Part shown: one piece after another, positions 49,987 through 58,918 of the stretch | Layout: each line of letters begins with the position of its first letter | Position numbering within the stretch: the first letter of the stretch is position 1 | DNA from: Castellaniella daejeonensis | GTDB lineage: Bacteria; Pseudomonadota; Gammaproteobacteria; Burkholderiales; Burkholderiaceae_B | DNA length: 64,000 nt | Assembly: GCF_039523555.1 (NCBI RefSeq) | Contig: NZ_BAAAFN010000015.1 | Coordinates: 1-64,000, forward strand | Direction of reading: 5' to 3' | Translations under genes and position numbers: made by a program | The notes under the pieces: generated by a model | What the model saw: the letters and a program-made list of their open reading frames with translations, nothing else | Databases searched by the model: none | Told to the model about the DNA's origin: nothing

Positions 49987-51285
49987 TCAGTATCCCAGAT
50001 AATGCGGCAGCCAGAGTGCGATCTGCGGAAAGATCACGACCAGGGCCAGGGTGCAGAGCATGCCCCCCACCAGCCACAGCGCCCAGGGCACCGTGCTTTC
50101 CATCGGAATCCGGGCGATCTTGCTGGAGACCATCAGGTTGACGGCCACGGGCGGCGTGAACTGGCCCACCGCGACCATCAGCGTCAGCACCACGCCCAGC
50201 CACACCAGGTCCCAGCCGAAGGCCATGGCAACCGGCTGGATCAGCGGCACGAAGATCAGGAAGATCGAGATGCCGTCCAGGAACATGCCGGCCACGACCA
50301 GCAGCAGGATCAGCAGCGCCAGCACGCTGTATGGCCCCAGGCCGGAATGCACGATGGCGTTGGTGATCGGGTCGATGATCGACAGCGTGGACAGGGACCA
50401 GGCGAAGATCCCCGCCAGGGTGACGATCAGCATGATGACGGCGGACAGTTCCCCGGCTTCGCGCAGGATGGGGAACAGGTCGCGCAGGCGGATGGTGCGA
50501 TGCACGCACAAGCCGATGAACAGGCCGTAGAACACGGCCACCACGGCGGCTTCCGTGGGCGTGAAGTAACCCATGCGCATGCCGCCCAGAATGATGACGG
50601 GGGCGGCCAGGCCCGGGATGGCCTCGAACAGGCTGCGCCAGAAGGGCGGGCGAGGCTCGGCGCGTGCGGCCGCACCCATCTTGTGGCGCCGCGCCAGCCA
50701 GACGGCCGGGATGATCAGGCCGATGCCCGCCAGGATGCCGGGGAACATGCCGGCGGCGAACAGCGCCGGGACCGAGGCCTGCGGCACCAGGACCGAGTAG
50801 ACGATCATGGCGATCGAGGGCGGGATCAGGATGTCGGTGGCGGCGCCCGCCGCCACCACGCTGGCCGAGTAGGCGCGCGGGTAGCCGGCGCGATTCATGG
50901 CGCCGATCATGATGGCGCCCACGGCGGCGGCGCAGGCCGGGCCCGATCCGGAAATCCCGCCCAGGAACATGGCGACGGTGATGGCGACCACGGCCAGCAT
51001 GCCCGGACCGTTGCCGGTGATGGACTGGGCCAGGCGCACCAGCTTGGCGGCGACGCCGGAGCGGTCGAAGATCGAGCCCACCAGCACGAACATGGGAATG
51101 GCCAGCAGGGGGTATTTGGCCAGGCCCGCATAGAAGCTCTGCGAAACCGCCATCAGGCCGAACCAGTGGGTGTCCGGGTTGGCCAGGGCGATGGCCAGGG
51201 TGCCGGCCGTGCCCAGGGCGATGCCCACGGGCACGCCGATGATCATCAGGACGACGAAGAGCCCGAACAGCAGGGTGGGGATCAT
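49987..51285 (-). CDS. dctM: TRAP transporter large permease (set 1)
   Basis: Large membrane subunit DctM of 432 residues with about twelve hydrophobic segments. Marks: LGTAGTLAIALANPDTHWFG near 24, KYPLLAIPMFVLVGSIFDRS near 57, GISGSGPACAAAVGAIMI near 108, DILIPPSIAMIVYSVL near 150, and GGMRMGYFTPTEAAVVAVFY near 237. The ATG overlaps the dctQ stop (ATGA), giving tight coupling. It works with DctQ and DctP, using the sodium or proton gradient. Confidence 0.95.
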   Translation of the reverse strand: MIPTLLFGLFVVLMIIGVPVGIALGTAGTLAIALANPDTHWFGLMAVSQSFYAGLAKYPLLAIPMFVLVGSIFDRSGVAAKLVRLAQSITGNGPGMLAVVAITVAMFLGGISGSGPACAAAVGAIMIGAMNRAGYPRAYSASVVAAGAATDILIPPSIAMIVYSVLVPQASVPALFAAGMFPGILAGIGLIIPAVWLARRHKMGAAARAEPRPPFWRSLFEAIPGLAAPVIILGGMRMGYFTPTEAAVVAVFYGLFIGLCVHRTIRLRDLFPILREAGELSAVIMLIVTLAGIFAWSLSTLSIIDPITNAIVHSGLGPYSVLALLILLLVVAGMFLDGISIFLIFVPLIQPVAMAFGWDLVWLGVVLTLMVAVGQFTPPVAVNLMVSSKIARIPMESTVPWALWLVGGMLCTLALVVIFPQIALWLPHYLGY

Positions 51286-51806
51286 GACTGCCCCCAGGCG
51301 CGCCGCAGGATGCCGGCCAGGCGCAGGGTGATGATTGCCGACAGCACGGGCAGCCACATGGAATACCACCAGGTGGGCACACCGATGGCCGGGGATGTGT
51401 CGCCCCAGTTGTATTCGTCCAGGGCCATGCGGCCCAGCAGCACCGTCAGGCCGGCGAAGAACAGCAGGGACACGGCGCCCGCGGCCAGGGCGAAGCGCCG
51501 CCGCCGTTCGGGGCTGCCGCCGTCGGCCAGCAGCTCGATGCGGATGTGCAGCAGGCGGACGAAGGCCGAGGAACTGGCGCTCATGGTGAGAACGATCAGC
51601 AGGAAGATGGAGATTTCCTCGGTCCAGGCGAAGGATTCGGAGGTGAGGTAGCGGACGATCACGTTGGCCAGGGTGATGCAGGCCAGGGCGCCCAGGGTCA
51701 GCACGGTCAGCCAGTCCTCGAATCGCAGGGAAACGCGCAGGGGTGGATCGGTGGGCGGCGCGTAGGCAAGCGGGTCGGCGGAATCGGCGGCGTGGTCGTC
51801 GGGCAT
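51282..51806 (-). CDS. dctQ: TRAP transporter small permease (set 1)
   Basis: Small membrane subunit of 174 residues with four predicted membrane helices: LTVLTLGALACITLANVIVR near 34, ISIFLLIVLTMSASSSAFVR near 65, ALAAGAVSLLFFAGLTVLLG near 105, and PVLSAIITLRLAGILRRA near 152. The FAWTEEISIFLLI segment is the DctQ signature. First gene of the leftward dctQ-dctM-dctP set; dctM starts inside its stop codon. The SET-domain gene lies 93 bp upstream on the same strand. Confidence 0.92.
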   Translation of the reverse strand: MPDDHAADSADPLAYAPPTDPPLRVSLRFEDWLTVLTLGALACITLANVIVRYLTSESFAWTEEISIFLLIVLTMSASSSAFVRLLHIRIELLADGGSPERRRRFALAAGAVSLLFFAGLTVLLGRMALDEYNWGDTSPAIGVPTWWYSMWLPVLSAIITLRLAGILRRAWGQS

Positions 51807-51899
51807 GGGACGGGCAAGGCAGGTGTCGGGCCGGATGGCAACACTGAATCCTACAGCGAAACGGCGTACTTGCCAGTTGGTATGAGTACGGACACCGGC

Positions 51900-52370
51900 T
51901 CAGGATGCGTCCGGCAGCGCCAGCATCGTGCCGCGGCATGCGGGCGCACCGCAGCGGCAGCGGTAGTGGCGCTTCAGCGTCCGTGTGAGCGGCTCGTCGA
52001 TCACCAGGCCGTAGTCGTAGAGCAATTCCGTGCCCGCCGGAATGTCCTGCAGTGCGTAGATCGCCACCCGGGTGCCCGTCTCGTTCTCGCGCGCCTCGCA
52101 GTTGGGAGCGCAGCCGTGATTGATCCAGCGGGCGTCGTTGCCACGCTGGCCGCCGTCGATCACCATGCCGCTGCTGAGCGCGAAATAGAAGGTGTGGTAG
52201 GGGTCGTCCGGGTTGACCGGCCAGCGTGCATCGGCCTGCTCCGCCGTCAGGCGGCGCCCTGCATAGTCCAGGATCCGGGTGCCGGCGGGGATGTCGCGCG
52301 CGGCGAAGACACCGGTGCCGTGCAGGGACGAGACGCGCACGGCATGCCAGGGCGAGCGGGGGTTGGCCAT
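51900..52370 (-). CDS. SET-domain protein methyltransferase
   Basis: A 156-residue protein consisting of one SET domain plus a post-SET motif. Marks: SSLHGTGVFAARDIPAGTRI near residue 14, RWINHGCAPNCEARENE near 80 (the RxxNHxCxPN S-adenosylmethionine motif), IPAGTELLYDYGLV near 107 (ELxxDY), and the zinc-type post-SET YRCRCGAPACRGTM near 133. The family uses S-adenosylmethionine to methylate protein lysines; bacterial targets are mostly unknown. No neighbour reveals the substrate. It is upstream of the dctQ set and divergent from the acetolactate synthase gene. Confidence 0.92.
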   Translation of the reverse strand: MANPRSPWHAVRVSSLHGTGVFAARDIPAGTRILDYAGRRLTAEQADARWPVNPDDPYHTFYFALSSGMVIDGGQRGNDARWINHGCAPNCEARENETGTRVAIYALQDIPAGTELLYDYGLVIDEPLTRTLKRHYRCRCGAPACRGTMLALPDAS

Positions 52371-52513
52371 GGGATGCAGTCGAAAAGGGATAAACTGGGG
52401 TCCATTATCCTTGGGATGCTTTGCTCACGTCCACTCGTCCCGGCGGCGATCCCGCCGGGTGCCGCCGCGCGCGAGGGGCCGGTGCGGCATCCGCCACCCT
52501 TCCGTCCAGGTGA

Positions 52514-54289
52514 ATGCCCGTGAATGCCCCCACCGCCGCCCATGCCGCCGTACCCGCGCCCGTCCTCGACCGCAACGGCGCCGAGGTCCTGCTGGACACC
52601 CTGATCGCCCTGGGGGTGGATACGGTGTTCGGTTATCCGGGCGGTGCGGTGCTGCCGCTGTACGACGCCCTGTACGCCGAGCCGCGCATCCGTCATGTGC
52701 TGGTGCGTCACGAGCAGGCGGCCATGCACGCCGCCGAGGGCTACGCGCGGTCCACGGGCCGCCCCGGCGTGGTCTTCGTGACTTCGGGGCCGGGCATGGC
52801 CAACACCACCACCGGCCTGCTCGACGCGCTCTGCGACTCGATTCCGGTGCTGTGCGTCAGCGGCCAGGTGGCAACCGGCGCCATCGGCACCGACGCCTTC
52901 CAGGAATGCGACGCGGTCGGCATTTCGCGCCCGGTCACGAAATGGAATGCCCAGGTGCGCCGCTCCGAGGACATCGCCGACCTGGCCGCCAAGGCCCTGC
53001 GCCTGACGCGCGCCGGCCGCCCCGGTCCGGTGCTGCTGGACTTCCCCAAGGATCTGCAGATTGCCCGCGTGCCACCCGAGCACGCCGCCGCCGCCCCCGA
53101 GCCCGAGGCCGCCGCCGAGCCGCTGGCGCCCGTGACCGAGGCCGCTCTCAAGCGCGCCGCCGCGCTGATCGCCCGCGCCCGCCGCCCCGTGTTCTACGGC
53201 GGAGGCGGGCTGATCAATTCGGGCATCGACGCCTGCCATGCATTCCGCAGCCTGGTGCAGGCCACCGGGGCGCCCTGCACCCTGACGCTGATGGGCCTGG
53301 GTGCCTACCCCGCGGGCGATGCGCAATTCCTGGGCATGCTGGGCATGCACGGCACGCTGCAGGCGAACCTGGCCATGCACCACGCGGACCTGATCATCTG
53401 CGTGGGCGCGCGTTTCGACGACCGCATCACCGGCCGCCTGTCGGATTTCTGCCCGCATGCCGACAAGATCCACCTGGACATCGATCCGGCCTCGATCGAC
53501 AAGGTCGTGCGCGCCGATGTGGCGCTGGTGGGCGACTGCTACCCCCTGCTGCGGGCGCTGCACAAGGAACTGGGGCAGTATCCGCTGGAATCCGGGCGAC
53601 TGGACGAATGGTGGCAGCGCATCGCAGTCTGGCAGGCGCGCGACTGCCTGAAATTCCCGCCTTCGGACGACACCATCCTGCCCCAGGACCTGATGCGCCG
53701 CATCGACCGGCTGCTGGCCGGGCGCGACGCCATTGTCTCCACCGACGTGGGCCAGCACCAGATGTGGGCAGCGCAGTACATCGGCATCGACCGGCCCAAC
53801 CGCTGGCTGACGTCCGGCGGGGCGGGCACCATGGGCTACGGGCTGCCGGCCGCCATCGGCGCGCAGATCGCGCATCCGGACAAGCCGGTGGTCTGCGTCA
53901 GCGGCGATGCGTCCGTGCTGATGAACATCCAGGAACTGGCCACGGCCGCGCAGCATCGCGCGCCCGTCAAGCTGATCCTGTGCAACAACGGCCACATGGG
54001 CATGGTGCGCCAGTGGCAGGAACTGATCCACGAGGGCCGCTACAGCCACAGCTACAACGCTTCGATCCCGGATTTCGTGGCGCTGGCGGGCGCATTCGGC
54101 TGGGGCGCCGCACGGGTCGAGCATCCGCGCGACCTGGATGCGGCGCTGGCCGCCTGCATGGCGCACGATGGCCCGTATTTCCTGGACGTGGCGGTGGTGC
54201 CCCTGCAGAACTGCTTCCCGATGATGCCGGCCGGCTATGGGCACCAGCAGGTGATGCTGTCCGAAGACACCTGGTACGTGGAAGAGTGA
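52514..54289 (+). CDS. ilvB: acetolactate synthase large subunit
   Basis: Thiamine-diphosphate enzyme that makes acetolactate for branched-chain amino acids. 591 residues, biosynthetic type. Marks: VDTVFGYPGGAVLPLYDAL near 34, HEQAAMHAAEGYARSTGRPG near 65 with the catalytic Glu, LDFPKDLQIARV, QVWAAQYIGID-like QHQMWAAQYIGI near 415, GGAGTMGYGLPAAIGAQIA near 435 and SGDASVLMNIQELATA near 459. No regulatory subunit (ilvN) or ilvC is adjacent, unlike the usual ilvBNC operon, so this may be a second, stand-alone isozyme. Start ATG has AGGTGA upstream. Confidence 0.88.
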   Translation: MPVNAPTAAHAAVPAPVLDRNGAEVLLDTLIALGVDTVFGYPGGAVLPLYDALYAEPRIRHVLVRHEQAAMHAAEGYARSTGRPGVVFVTSGPGMANTTTGLLDALCDSIPVLCVSGQVATGAIGTDAFQECDAVGISRPVTKWNAQVRRSEDIADLAAKALRLTRAGRPGPVLLDFPKDLQIARVPPEHAAAAPEPEAAAEPLAPVTEAALKRAAALIARARRPVFYGGGGLINSGIDACHAFRSLVQATGAPCTLTLMGLGAYPAGDAQFLGMLGMHGTLQANLAMHHADLIICVGARFDDRITGRLSDFCPHADKIHLDIDPASIDKVVRADVALVGDCYPLLRALHKELGQYPLESGRLDEWWQRIAVWQARDCLKFPPSDDTILPQDLMRRIDRLLAGRDAIVSTDVGQHQMWAAQYIGIDRPNRWLTSGGAGTMGYGLPAAIGAQIAHPDKPVVCVSGDASVLMNIQELATAAQHRAPVKLILCNNGHMGMVRQWQELIHEGRYSHSYNASIPDFVALAGAFGWGAARVEHPRDLDAALAACMAHDGPYFLDVAVVPLQNCFPMMPAGYGHQQVMLSEDTWYVEE

Positions 54290-55048
54290 TCAGACACACC
54301 GGCCGCCGTCGACTTCCAGGCAGGCGCCGGTGATGAACGCGGCTTCGTCCGAAGCCAGGTACAGGCAGGCGTAGGCGACGTCGTCGGGGGTCGAGAACCG
54401 GCCCAGCGGGATGCCGGCGGTGAACTTGGCGCGGTTTTCGGGCGTGTCGGGCATGCCCATGAATTCCGTCAGCAGGCCGGTGGCGCCCACCACGGGATTG
54501 ACGCAGTTGACGCGGATCCGGTCGGGGCCCAGTTCTGCCGCCATCGAGCGGCTGGTGGTCACCACCGCGCCCTTGGTGCCGTTGTACCAGGTCAGGCCGG
54601 GCCGCGGCCGGATGGCGGCCGTGGATGCGATGTTCACGAACACGCCCCCGCCCTGGCTGCGGAAATGCGGCACGAAGGCCTGGGCGCTGAGATAGATGCT
54701 CTTGACGTTGATGGCGTAAATGCGGTCGAACTCGTCTTCGGTGACTTCGAGCATGGGCCGGTTGCGGTGGGTGGCGCCGGCGTTGTTGACGACGATGTCC
54801 AGTCCGCCGAAGTGCTCCAGGGCCTGCGCCAGCAGGCCGCGCATGCTGGCCGCATCGGCGACGTCCACGTGCGCGAAGGCGGCCTGGCCGCCTTCTGCGC
54901 GGATCTGCGCGACGGTTTCGTGGCCGTGTTCGTCGTGGATGTCGGCCACGATCACCCGGGCGCCCTCGCGGGCGAAGACCGAAGCGATTCCCCGGCCGAA
55001 CCCGGAGCCGGCCCCGGTGACGATGGCAGTCTTGTCGCGCAGGCGCAT
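54290..55048 (-). CDS. short-chain dehydrogenase/reductase
   Basis: A 252-residue classical SDR. Marks: cofactor motif VTGAGSGFGRGIASVFAREG near residue 10, NNAGATHRN near 88, catalytic Ser/Tyr/Lys in NIASTAAIRPRPGLTWYNGT near 138-157 (YxxxK), NPVVGATGLLTEF near 186 and the terminal GACLEVDGGRCV. The ASxxxADI-like VADIHDEHGHE suggests NAD preference. It is in a leftward run with an aldehyde dehydrogenase and a tartrate dehydrogenase-like gene, so a sugar-acid or hydroxyacid substrate is plausible. Its stop codon abuts that of ilvB. Confidence 0.88.
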   Translation of the reverse strand: MRLRDKTAIVTGAGSGFGRGIASVFAREGARVIVADIHDEHGHETVAQIRAEGGQAAFAHVDVADAASMRGLLAQALEHFGGLDIVVNNAGATHRNRPMLEVTEDEFDRIYAINVKSIYLSAQAFVPHFRSQGGGVFVNIASTAAIRPRPGLTWYNGTKGAVVTTSRSMAAELGPDRIRVNCVNPVVGATGLLTEFMGMPDTPENRAKFTAGIPLGRFSTPDDVAYACLYLASDEAAFITGACLEVDGGRCV

Positions 55049-55063
55049 GGTGTGTGTCTCCTT

Positions 55064-56521
55064 TCAGGCTTGCTGGCCGTAGCGGATCGCCACGGTCTTC
55101 AGTGCGGTGAATCCCAGCAGGGCTTCGAAGCCTTTTTCGCGGCCGTGGCCGCTGGACTTGACCCCGCCGAAGGGCAGTTCGACGCCGCCGCCGGCGCCGT
55201 AGTTGTTGATGAAGACCTGGCCGCAGCGCAGGTGACGGGCCATGCGCAGCTGCCGCGCCCCGTCACGGGTCCAGACCCCGGCCACCAGGCCGTAGTCGGT
55301 GGCGTTGGCCAGGGCCAGGGCGTGCGCCTCGTCGCGGAAGGCCTGCGTGATCAGGACCGGCCCGAAGATTTCCTCGCGGGCAAGGACACTGCCGGCGGGC
55401 ACGTCTCGGAACAGCACGGCTTCCTGGTAGTAGCCGTCCGGCGGCACGCCGTCCAGGATGCGGCCCCGGGCGGCCTCGGCCAGGCCTTCGTCGCGGGCTG
55501 CGTCCAGCAGCCCGCGCACGCGTTCGTACTGCTTGCGGTTCACCAGCGGTCCCAGGTCGGCGTCGGATGCGGGCGGGCCGGCGCGCAGGGCACGGAAGCG
55601 TTCGGCGACGCGTTCGACGAAGGCGTCGTGGATGCTTTCGTGGACCAGCAGCCGGCTGCCCGCCGAGCAGGTCTGGCCGCTGTTCTGGATGATGGCGTTG
55701 ACGACCACCGGCAGGGCGGCATCCAGGTCGGCGTCCTCGAACACGATCTGCGGCGACTTGCCGCCCAGTTCGAGCACCACCGGGCAATGATGCCGCGCGG
55801 CGGCGGCGGCGACCTGCTGGCCGGTGGCGGTGGATCCGGTGAAGGAAATGTGCCGGACGCCCGGGTGGGCGCTCAGGGCGGCGCCGGCCTCGTGGCCGTA
55901 TCCGGTGACGACGTTCAGCGCCCCGGGCGGAAAGCCCACGCGGGCGGCCATTTCAGCCAGGTACAGGGTGGACAGGCTGGCGTCTTCGGCGGGCTTGACC
56001 ACGCAGGCGTTGCCGGCGGCTAGGGATGCGCCGACGCTGCGGCCGAAGATCTGGACCGGGTAGTTCCAGGGGATGATGTGACCCGTGACCCCGTGCGGCT
56101 CGCGCACCGTCATCACCAGGGTTCCGGTGTCGTAGGGCAGGGTCTCGCCGTGCAGCTTGTCGCAGGCGCCCGCATAGTATTCGAAGTAGCGCGCCAGGGC
56201 GGTGACGTCGTTGCGCGCGGTGCGCAGCGTCTTGCCGGTGTCGCGCGCCTCCAGGCGGGCCAGCTCGTCGGCCTCTGCCAGCACGGCGCGGCCCCAGGCC
56301 GCCAGCAGGCGTCCCCGGTCGCGGGCGCAGGTCATCGCCCAGGGGCCGTCGAACTGCGCCCCCATGGCCGCCTGGGCGGCCTGCACGGCGCGGTCGATGT
56401 CGTCGGGGGATCCGCGGGCGATGCGGTCGAAGGCCTGGCCGTCGGCCGGGTCGATGACCGGGATGGTGAGCGCGTCGGACACGGGCAGGCGGGTGTTGGC
56501 GATGAAGTGGTGCGCGGGCAT
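55064..56521 (-). CDS. aldehyde dehydrogenase family protein
   Basis: A 485-residue NAD(P)-dependent aldehyde dehydrogenase. Marks: ITGHIIPWNYPVQIFGRS-type VTGHIIPWNYPVQIFGRSV near 142, ACVVKPAEDASLS near 168, FTGSTATGQQVAAAAA near 225, catalytic Glu in ELGGKSPQIVFED near 249, Cys in NSGQTCSAGSRLL near 282, EEIFGPVLITQAF near 383 and PFGGVKSSGHGREKGFEAL near 450. Between the SDR (15 bp away) and the tartrate dehydrogenase-like gene (52 bp away), so co-transcribed. The exact aldehyde is unknown. Confidence 0.93.
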   Translation of the reverse strand: MPAHHFIANTRLPVSDALTIPVIDPADGQAFDRIARGSPDDIDRAVQAAQAAMGAQFDGPWAMTCARDRGRLLAAWGRAVLAEADELARLEARDTGKTLRTARNDVTALARYFEYYAGACDKLHGETLPYDTGTLVMTVREPHGVTGHIIPWNYPVQIFGRSVGASLAAGNACVVKPAEDASLSTLYLAEMAARVGFPPGALNVVTGYGHEAGAALSAHPGVRHISFTGSTATGQQVAAAAARHHCPVVLELGGKSPQIVFEDADLDAALPVVVNAIIQNSGQTCSAGSRLLVHESIHDAFVERVAERFRALRAGPPASDADLGPLVNRKQYERVRGLLDAARDEGLAEAARGRILDGVPPDGYYQEAVLFRDVPAGSVLAREEIFGPVLITQAFRDEAHALALANATDYGLVAGVWTRDGARQLRMARHLRCGQVFINNYGAGGGVELPFGGVKSSGHGREKGFEALLGFTALKTVAIRYGQQA

Positions 56522-56573
56522 GGCGTGCTCCTGGAAAGGCGCGGGCGGTGGGTGCGTGCGGTCGGCCCGTGGG

Positions 56574-57656
56574 TCAGCGGGCCTGGGCGACGTGGCTGGC
56601 GATCGCGCGGCCCATGTCGGCGGTGCGCGCCGTGCCACCCATGTCGGGCGTGCGGGGGCCTTCGGCCAGCACGGCCTCGATGGCTCGCAGGACGGCATCG
56701 GCCGCGTCCTGCCAGACGGAGACGTCCCGGCCGAGGTGCTGCAGCATCAAGGCGGCGGACCAGATCTGCCCGACCGGGTTGGCAATGCCCCGGCCGGCGA
56801 TGTCCGGGGCGGAGCCGTGCACGGGCTCGAACAGGGACGGATAGCGGCGTTCCGGGTTCAGGTTGGCCGATGGGGCGATGCCGATCGTGCCGGTGCAGGC
56901 CGGGTCCAGGTCGGACAGGATGTCGCCGAACAGGTTCGATGCCACGATCACGTCGAAACGATCCGGATGCTGCACCAGATGGGCGCACAGGATGTCGATG
57001 TGGAACTTGTCCCAGGCGACCTCGGGATATTCGCCGGCAATGGCCTGCAGGCGCTCGTCCCAGTAGGGCATGGTGATGGAGATGCCGTTGGATTTGGTGG
57101 CCGCCGTCAGGTGCCGCCCCGGCCGGCGCGCGGCCAGCTCGAAGGCGAACCGCAGGACGCGGTCGACCCCGGTGCGGGTGAAGACGGATTCCTGGATCAC
57201 GAATTCGCGTTCCGTGCCCGGGAACATGCGCCCGCCCAGGCTGGAATATTCGCCTTCGGTGTTCTCGCGCACCACCAGGAAGTCGATGTCGCCGGGGCGC
57301 CGGTTGGCCAGCGGGCTGGGCACGCCGGGCATCAGCCGCGCCGGGCGCAGGTTGACGTACTGGTCGAATTCGCGGCGGATGGTGATGATGGAATCCCAGA
57401 TGGCGATGTGATCCGGCACCCGGTCGGGCGCGCCCACGGCGCCGAACAGGATGGCGTCGTGGCCGCCGATGCGTTCTTTCCAGTCGGCCGGCATCATGCG
57501 GCCTTCGCGCAGGTAGTGGCCGCAGCCCCAGTCGAAGGATTCGAAGTCCAGGTCCAGGCCGAACCGGGTGGCGGCGGCTTCCAGGACCCGCAGGCCTTCG
57601 GGCATGACTTCCGTGCCGATGCCGTCGCCGGGGATCACTGCGATTCTTTGTGTCAT
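56574..57656 (-). CDS. ttuC: tartrate dehydrogenase / D-malate dehydrogenase (decarboxylating)-like
   Basis: A 360-residue enzyme of the isocitrate/isopropylmalate/tartrate dehydrogenase family. Marks: IAVIPGDGIGTEVMPEGLRV at the N-terminus, FGAVGAPDRVPDHI near 68, IRREFDQYVNLRPARLMPGV near 90, VRENTEGEYSSLGG near 124, TKSNGISITMPYWDE near 180, FDVIVASNLFGDILSDLDPA near 216 and EPVHGSAPDIAGRGIANPVG near 263. The HIAIWDSIITIRREF stretch favours tartrate/D-malate over isopropylmalate. I use the ATG at 57656 (MTQRIAVI), 27 residues inside the open frame. Divergent from a TRAP transporter, which may supply its substrate. Confidence 0.88.
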   Translation of the reverse strand: MTQRIAVIPGDGIGTEVMPEGLRVLEAAATRFGLDLDFESFDWGCGHYLREGRMMPADWKERIGGHDAILFGAVGAPDRVPDHIAIWDSIITIRREFDQYVNLRPARLMPGVPSPLANRRPGDIDFLVVRENTEGEYSSLGGRMFPGTEREFVIQESVFTRTGVDRVLRFAFELAARRPGRHLTAATKSNGISITMPYWDERLQAIAGEYPEVAWDKFHIDILCAHLVQHPDRFDVIVASNLFGDILSDLDPACTGTIGIAPSANLNPERRYPSLFEPVHGSAPDIAGRGIANPVGQIWSAALMLQHLGRDVSVWQDAADAVLRAIEAVLAEGPRTPDMGGTARTADMGRAIASHVAQAR

Positions 57657-57933
57657 GTGCGCTCCGTGGGTGCCCCGGGTGGTGTGGCCGGGGCGGTTCG
57701 CGGCTTCGGTGCGCCGCCGGGTCGAGGGTTCGAGCATACCGCCCGGGCCGATGGCGCACCAGTGGGTTTTGCCCCGCCGGACGGGCGCGGGCCGTACCCT
57801 GTGATAACCCGAATCCGTGAGCGGTTTCCATTGCGACCGGGCCGGACTTCATGTTAGAACACCAAGGCTTTGACGCTGCGTTGCGCGCGGCGCGGGCCGG
57901 ACAACATTCATATCGGATTCGGGAGACGACACC

Positions 57934-58914
57934 ATGTTCCAAGGTAAGAAACTCGCACGGTGGCTGGCGGCCGCGGCCCTGGTCGGCATGACGGCGTCCG
58001 CGCCGGCCCTGGCGCAGACCACGCTGAAGATGGCCTACGCGCTGTCCGAGAACTCGCACTATGGCGCGGGTGCCGCCGCCTTCGTGAAGACCCTGGAAAG
58101 CAGCCTGCCCGACTTCAAGATCCAGCAGTTCCCGAACAGCGCGCTGGGCGGCGAGCGCGAGGTCATCGAGGGCCTGCAGCTGGGCACCATCGACCTGGCC
58201 ATCGTATCCACGGGCGCCACGCTGAATTTCGTGCCCCAGACCGGCGTGTTCGACATCCCCTTCCTGTTCCGCGACCTGGCCCATGCGCGCAAGGTCCTGG
58301 ACGGCAAGATCGGCCAGGACATGCTGGCCGAATTCCCCAAGCGCGGCCTGGTGGCCCTGGCCTGGGGCGAGCAGGGCTTCCGGCACCTGACCAACAACGT
58401 CCGTCCGGTGAAGGAGCCCGCCGACATCAAGGGCCTGAAGATCCGCACGACCGAAAACCCGATCCACATCGCCGCCTTCCGCGAGCTGGGCGTGCTGGCC
58501 ACCCCCATGGCCTGGCCGGAAGTCGCCACCGCGCTGCAGCAGGGCACCATCGACGGCCAGGAAAACCCGCTGTCGGTGATCGTGTCCGTGAAGATGTGGC
58601 AACTGCAGAAGTACCTGTCGCTGACGGCGCACGTCTATGGCCCGGCGCTGATCCTGATGTCGCCGTCCGTGTATGACGGCCTGGACGATGCCGGCAAGGC
58701 CAAGTTCAAGGAAGCCGCCGCCGCCGGCGCCAAGGCCATGCGCGCCTATGTCGACCAGGTCGAAAAGGACGGCATCGAGACCCTGAAGTCCAACGGCATG
58801 CAGGTCAATACGGTGGACCACGCAGCCTTCGTCAAGGCGGTCCAGCCGGTCTACCCGCAGTACTACAAGCAGTTCGGCCAGGACCTGGTCGACGCCATCC
58901 GCAACACCCAGTAG
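57934..58914 (+). CDS. dctP: TRAP transporter substrate-binding protein (set 2)
   Basis: Periplasmic receptor of 326 residues. Signal peptide about 1-28 (LAAAALVGMTASAPALA, cleavage after ALA). Marks: KMAYALSENSHYGAGAAAFV near 33, QFPNSALGGEREVIEGLQLG near 65, KGLKIRTTENPIHIAAFREL near 168 with the substrate Arg and Asn, and GTIDGQENPLSVIVSVKMW near 205. First of the rightward dctP-dctQ-dctM set; divergent from ttuC across 277 bp. A hydroxy-dicarboxylate such as tartrate or malate is the best guess. A GGGAG ribosome site precedes the ATG. Confidence 0.93.
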   Translation: MFQGKKLARWLAAAALVGMTASAPALAQTTLKMAYALSENSHYGAGAAAFVKTLESSLPDFKIQQFPNSALGGEREVIEGLQLGTIDLAIVSTGATLNFVPQTGVFDIPFLFRDLAHARKVLDGKIGQDMLAEFPKRGLVALAWGEQGFRHLTNNVRPVKEPADIKGLKIRTTENPIHIAAFRELGVLATPMAWPEVATALQQGTIDGQENPLSVIVSVKMWQLQKYLSLTAHVYGPALILMSPSVYDGLDDAGKAKFKEAAAAGAKAMRAYVDQVEKDGIETLKSNGMQVNTVDHAAFVKAVQPVYPQYYKQFGQDLVDAIRNTQ

Positions 58915-58918
58915 GCCC

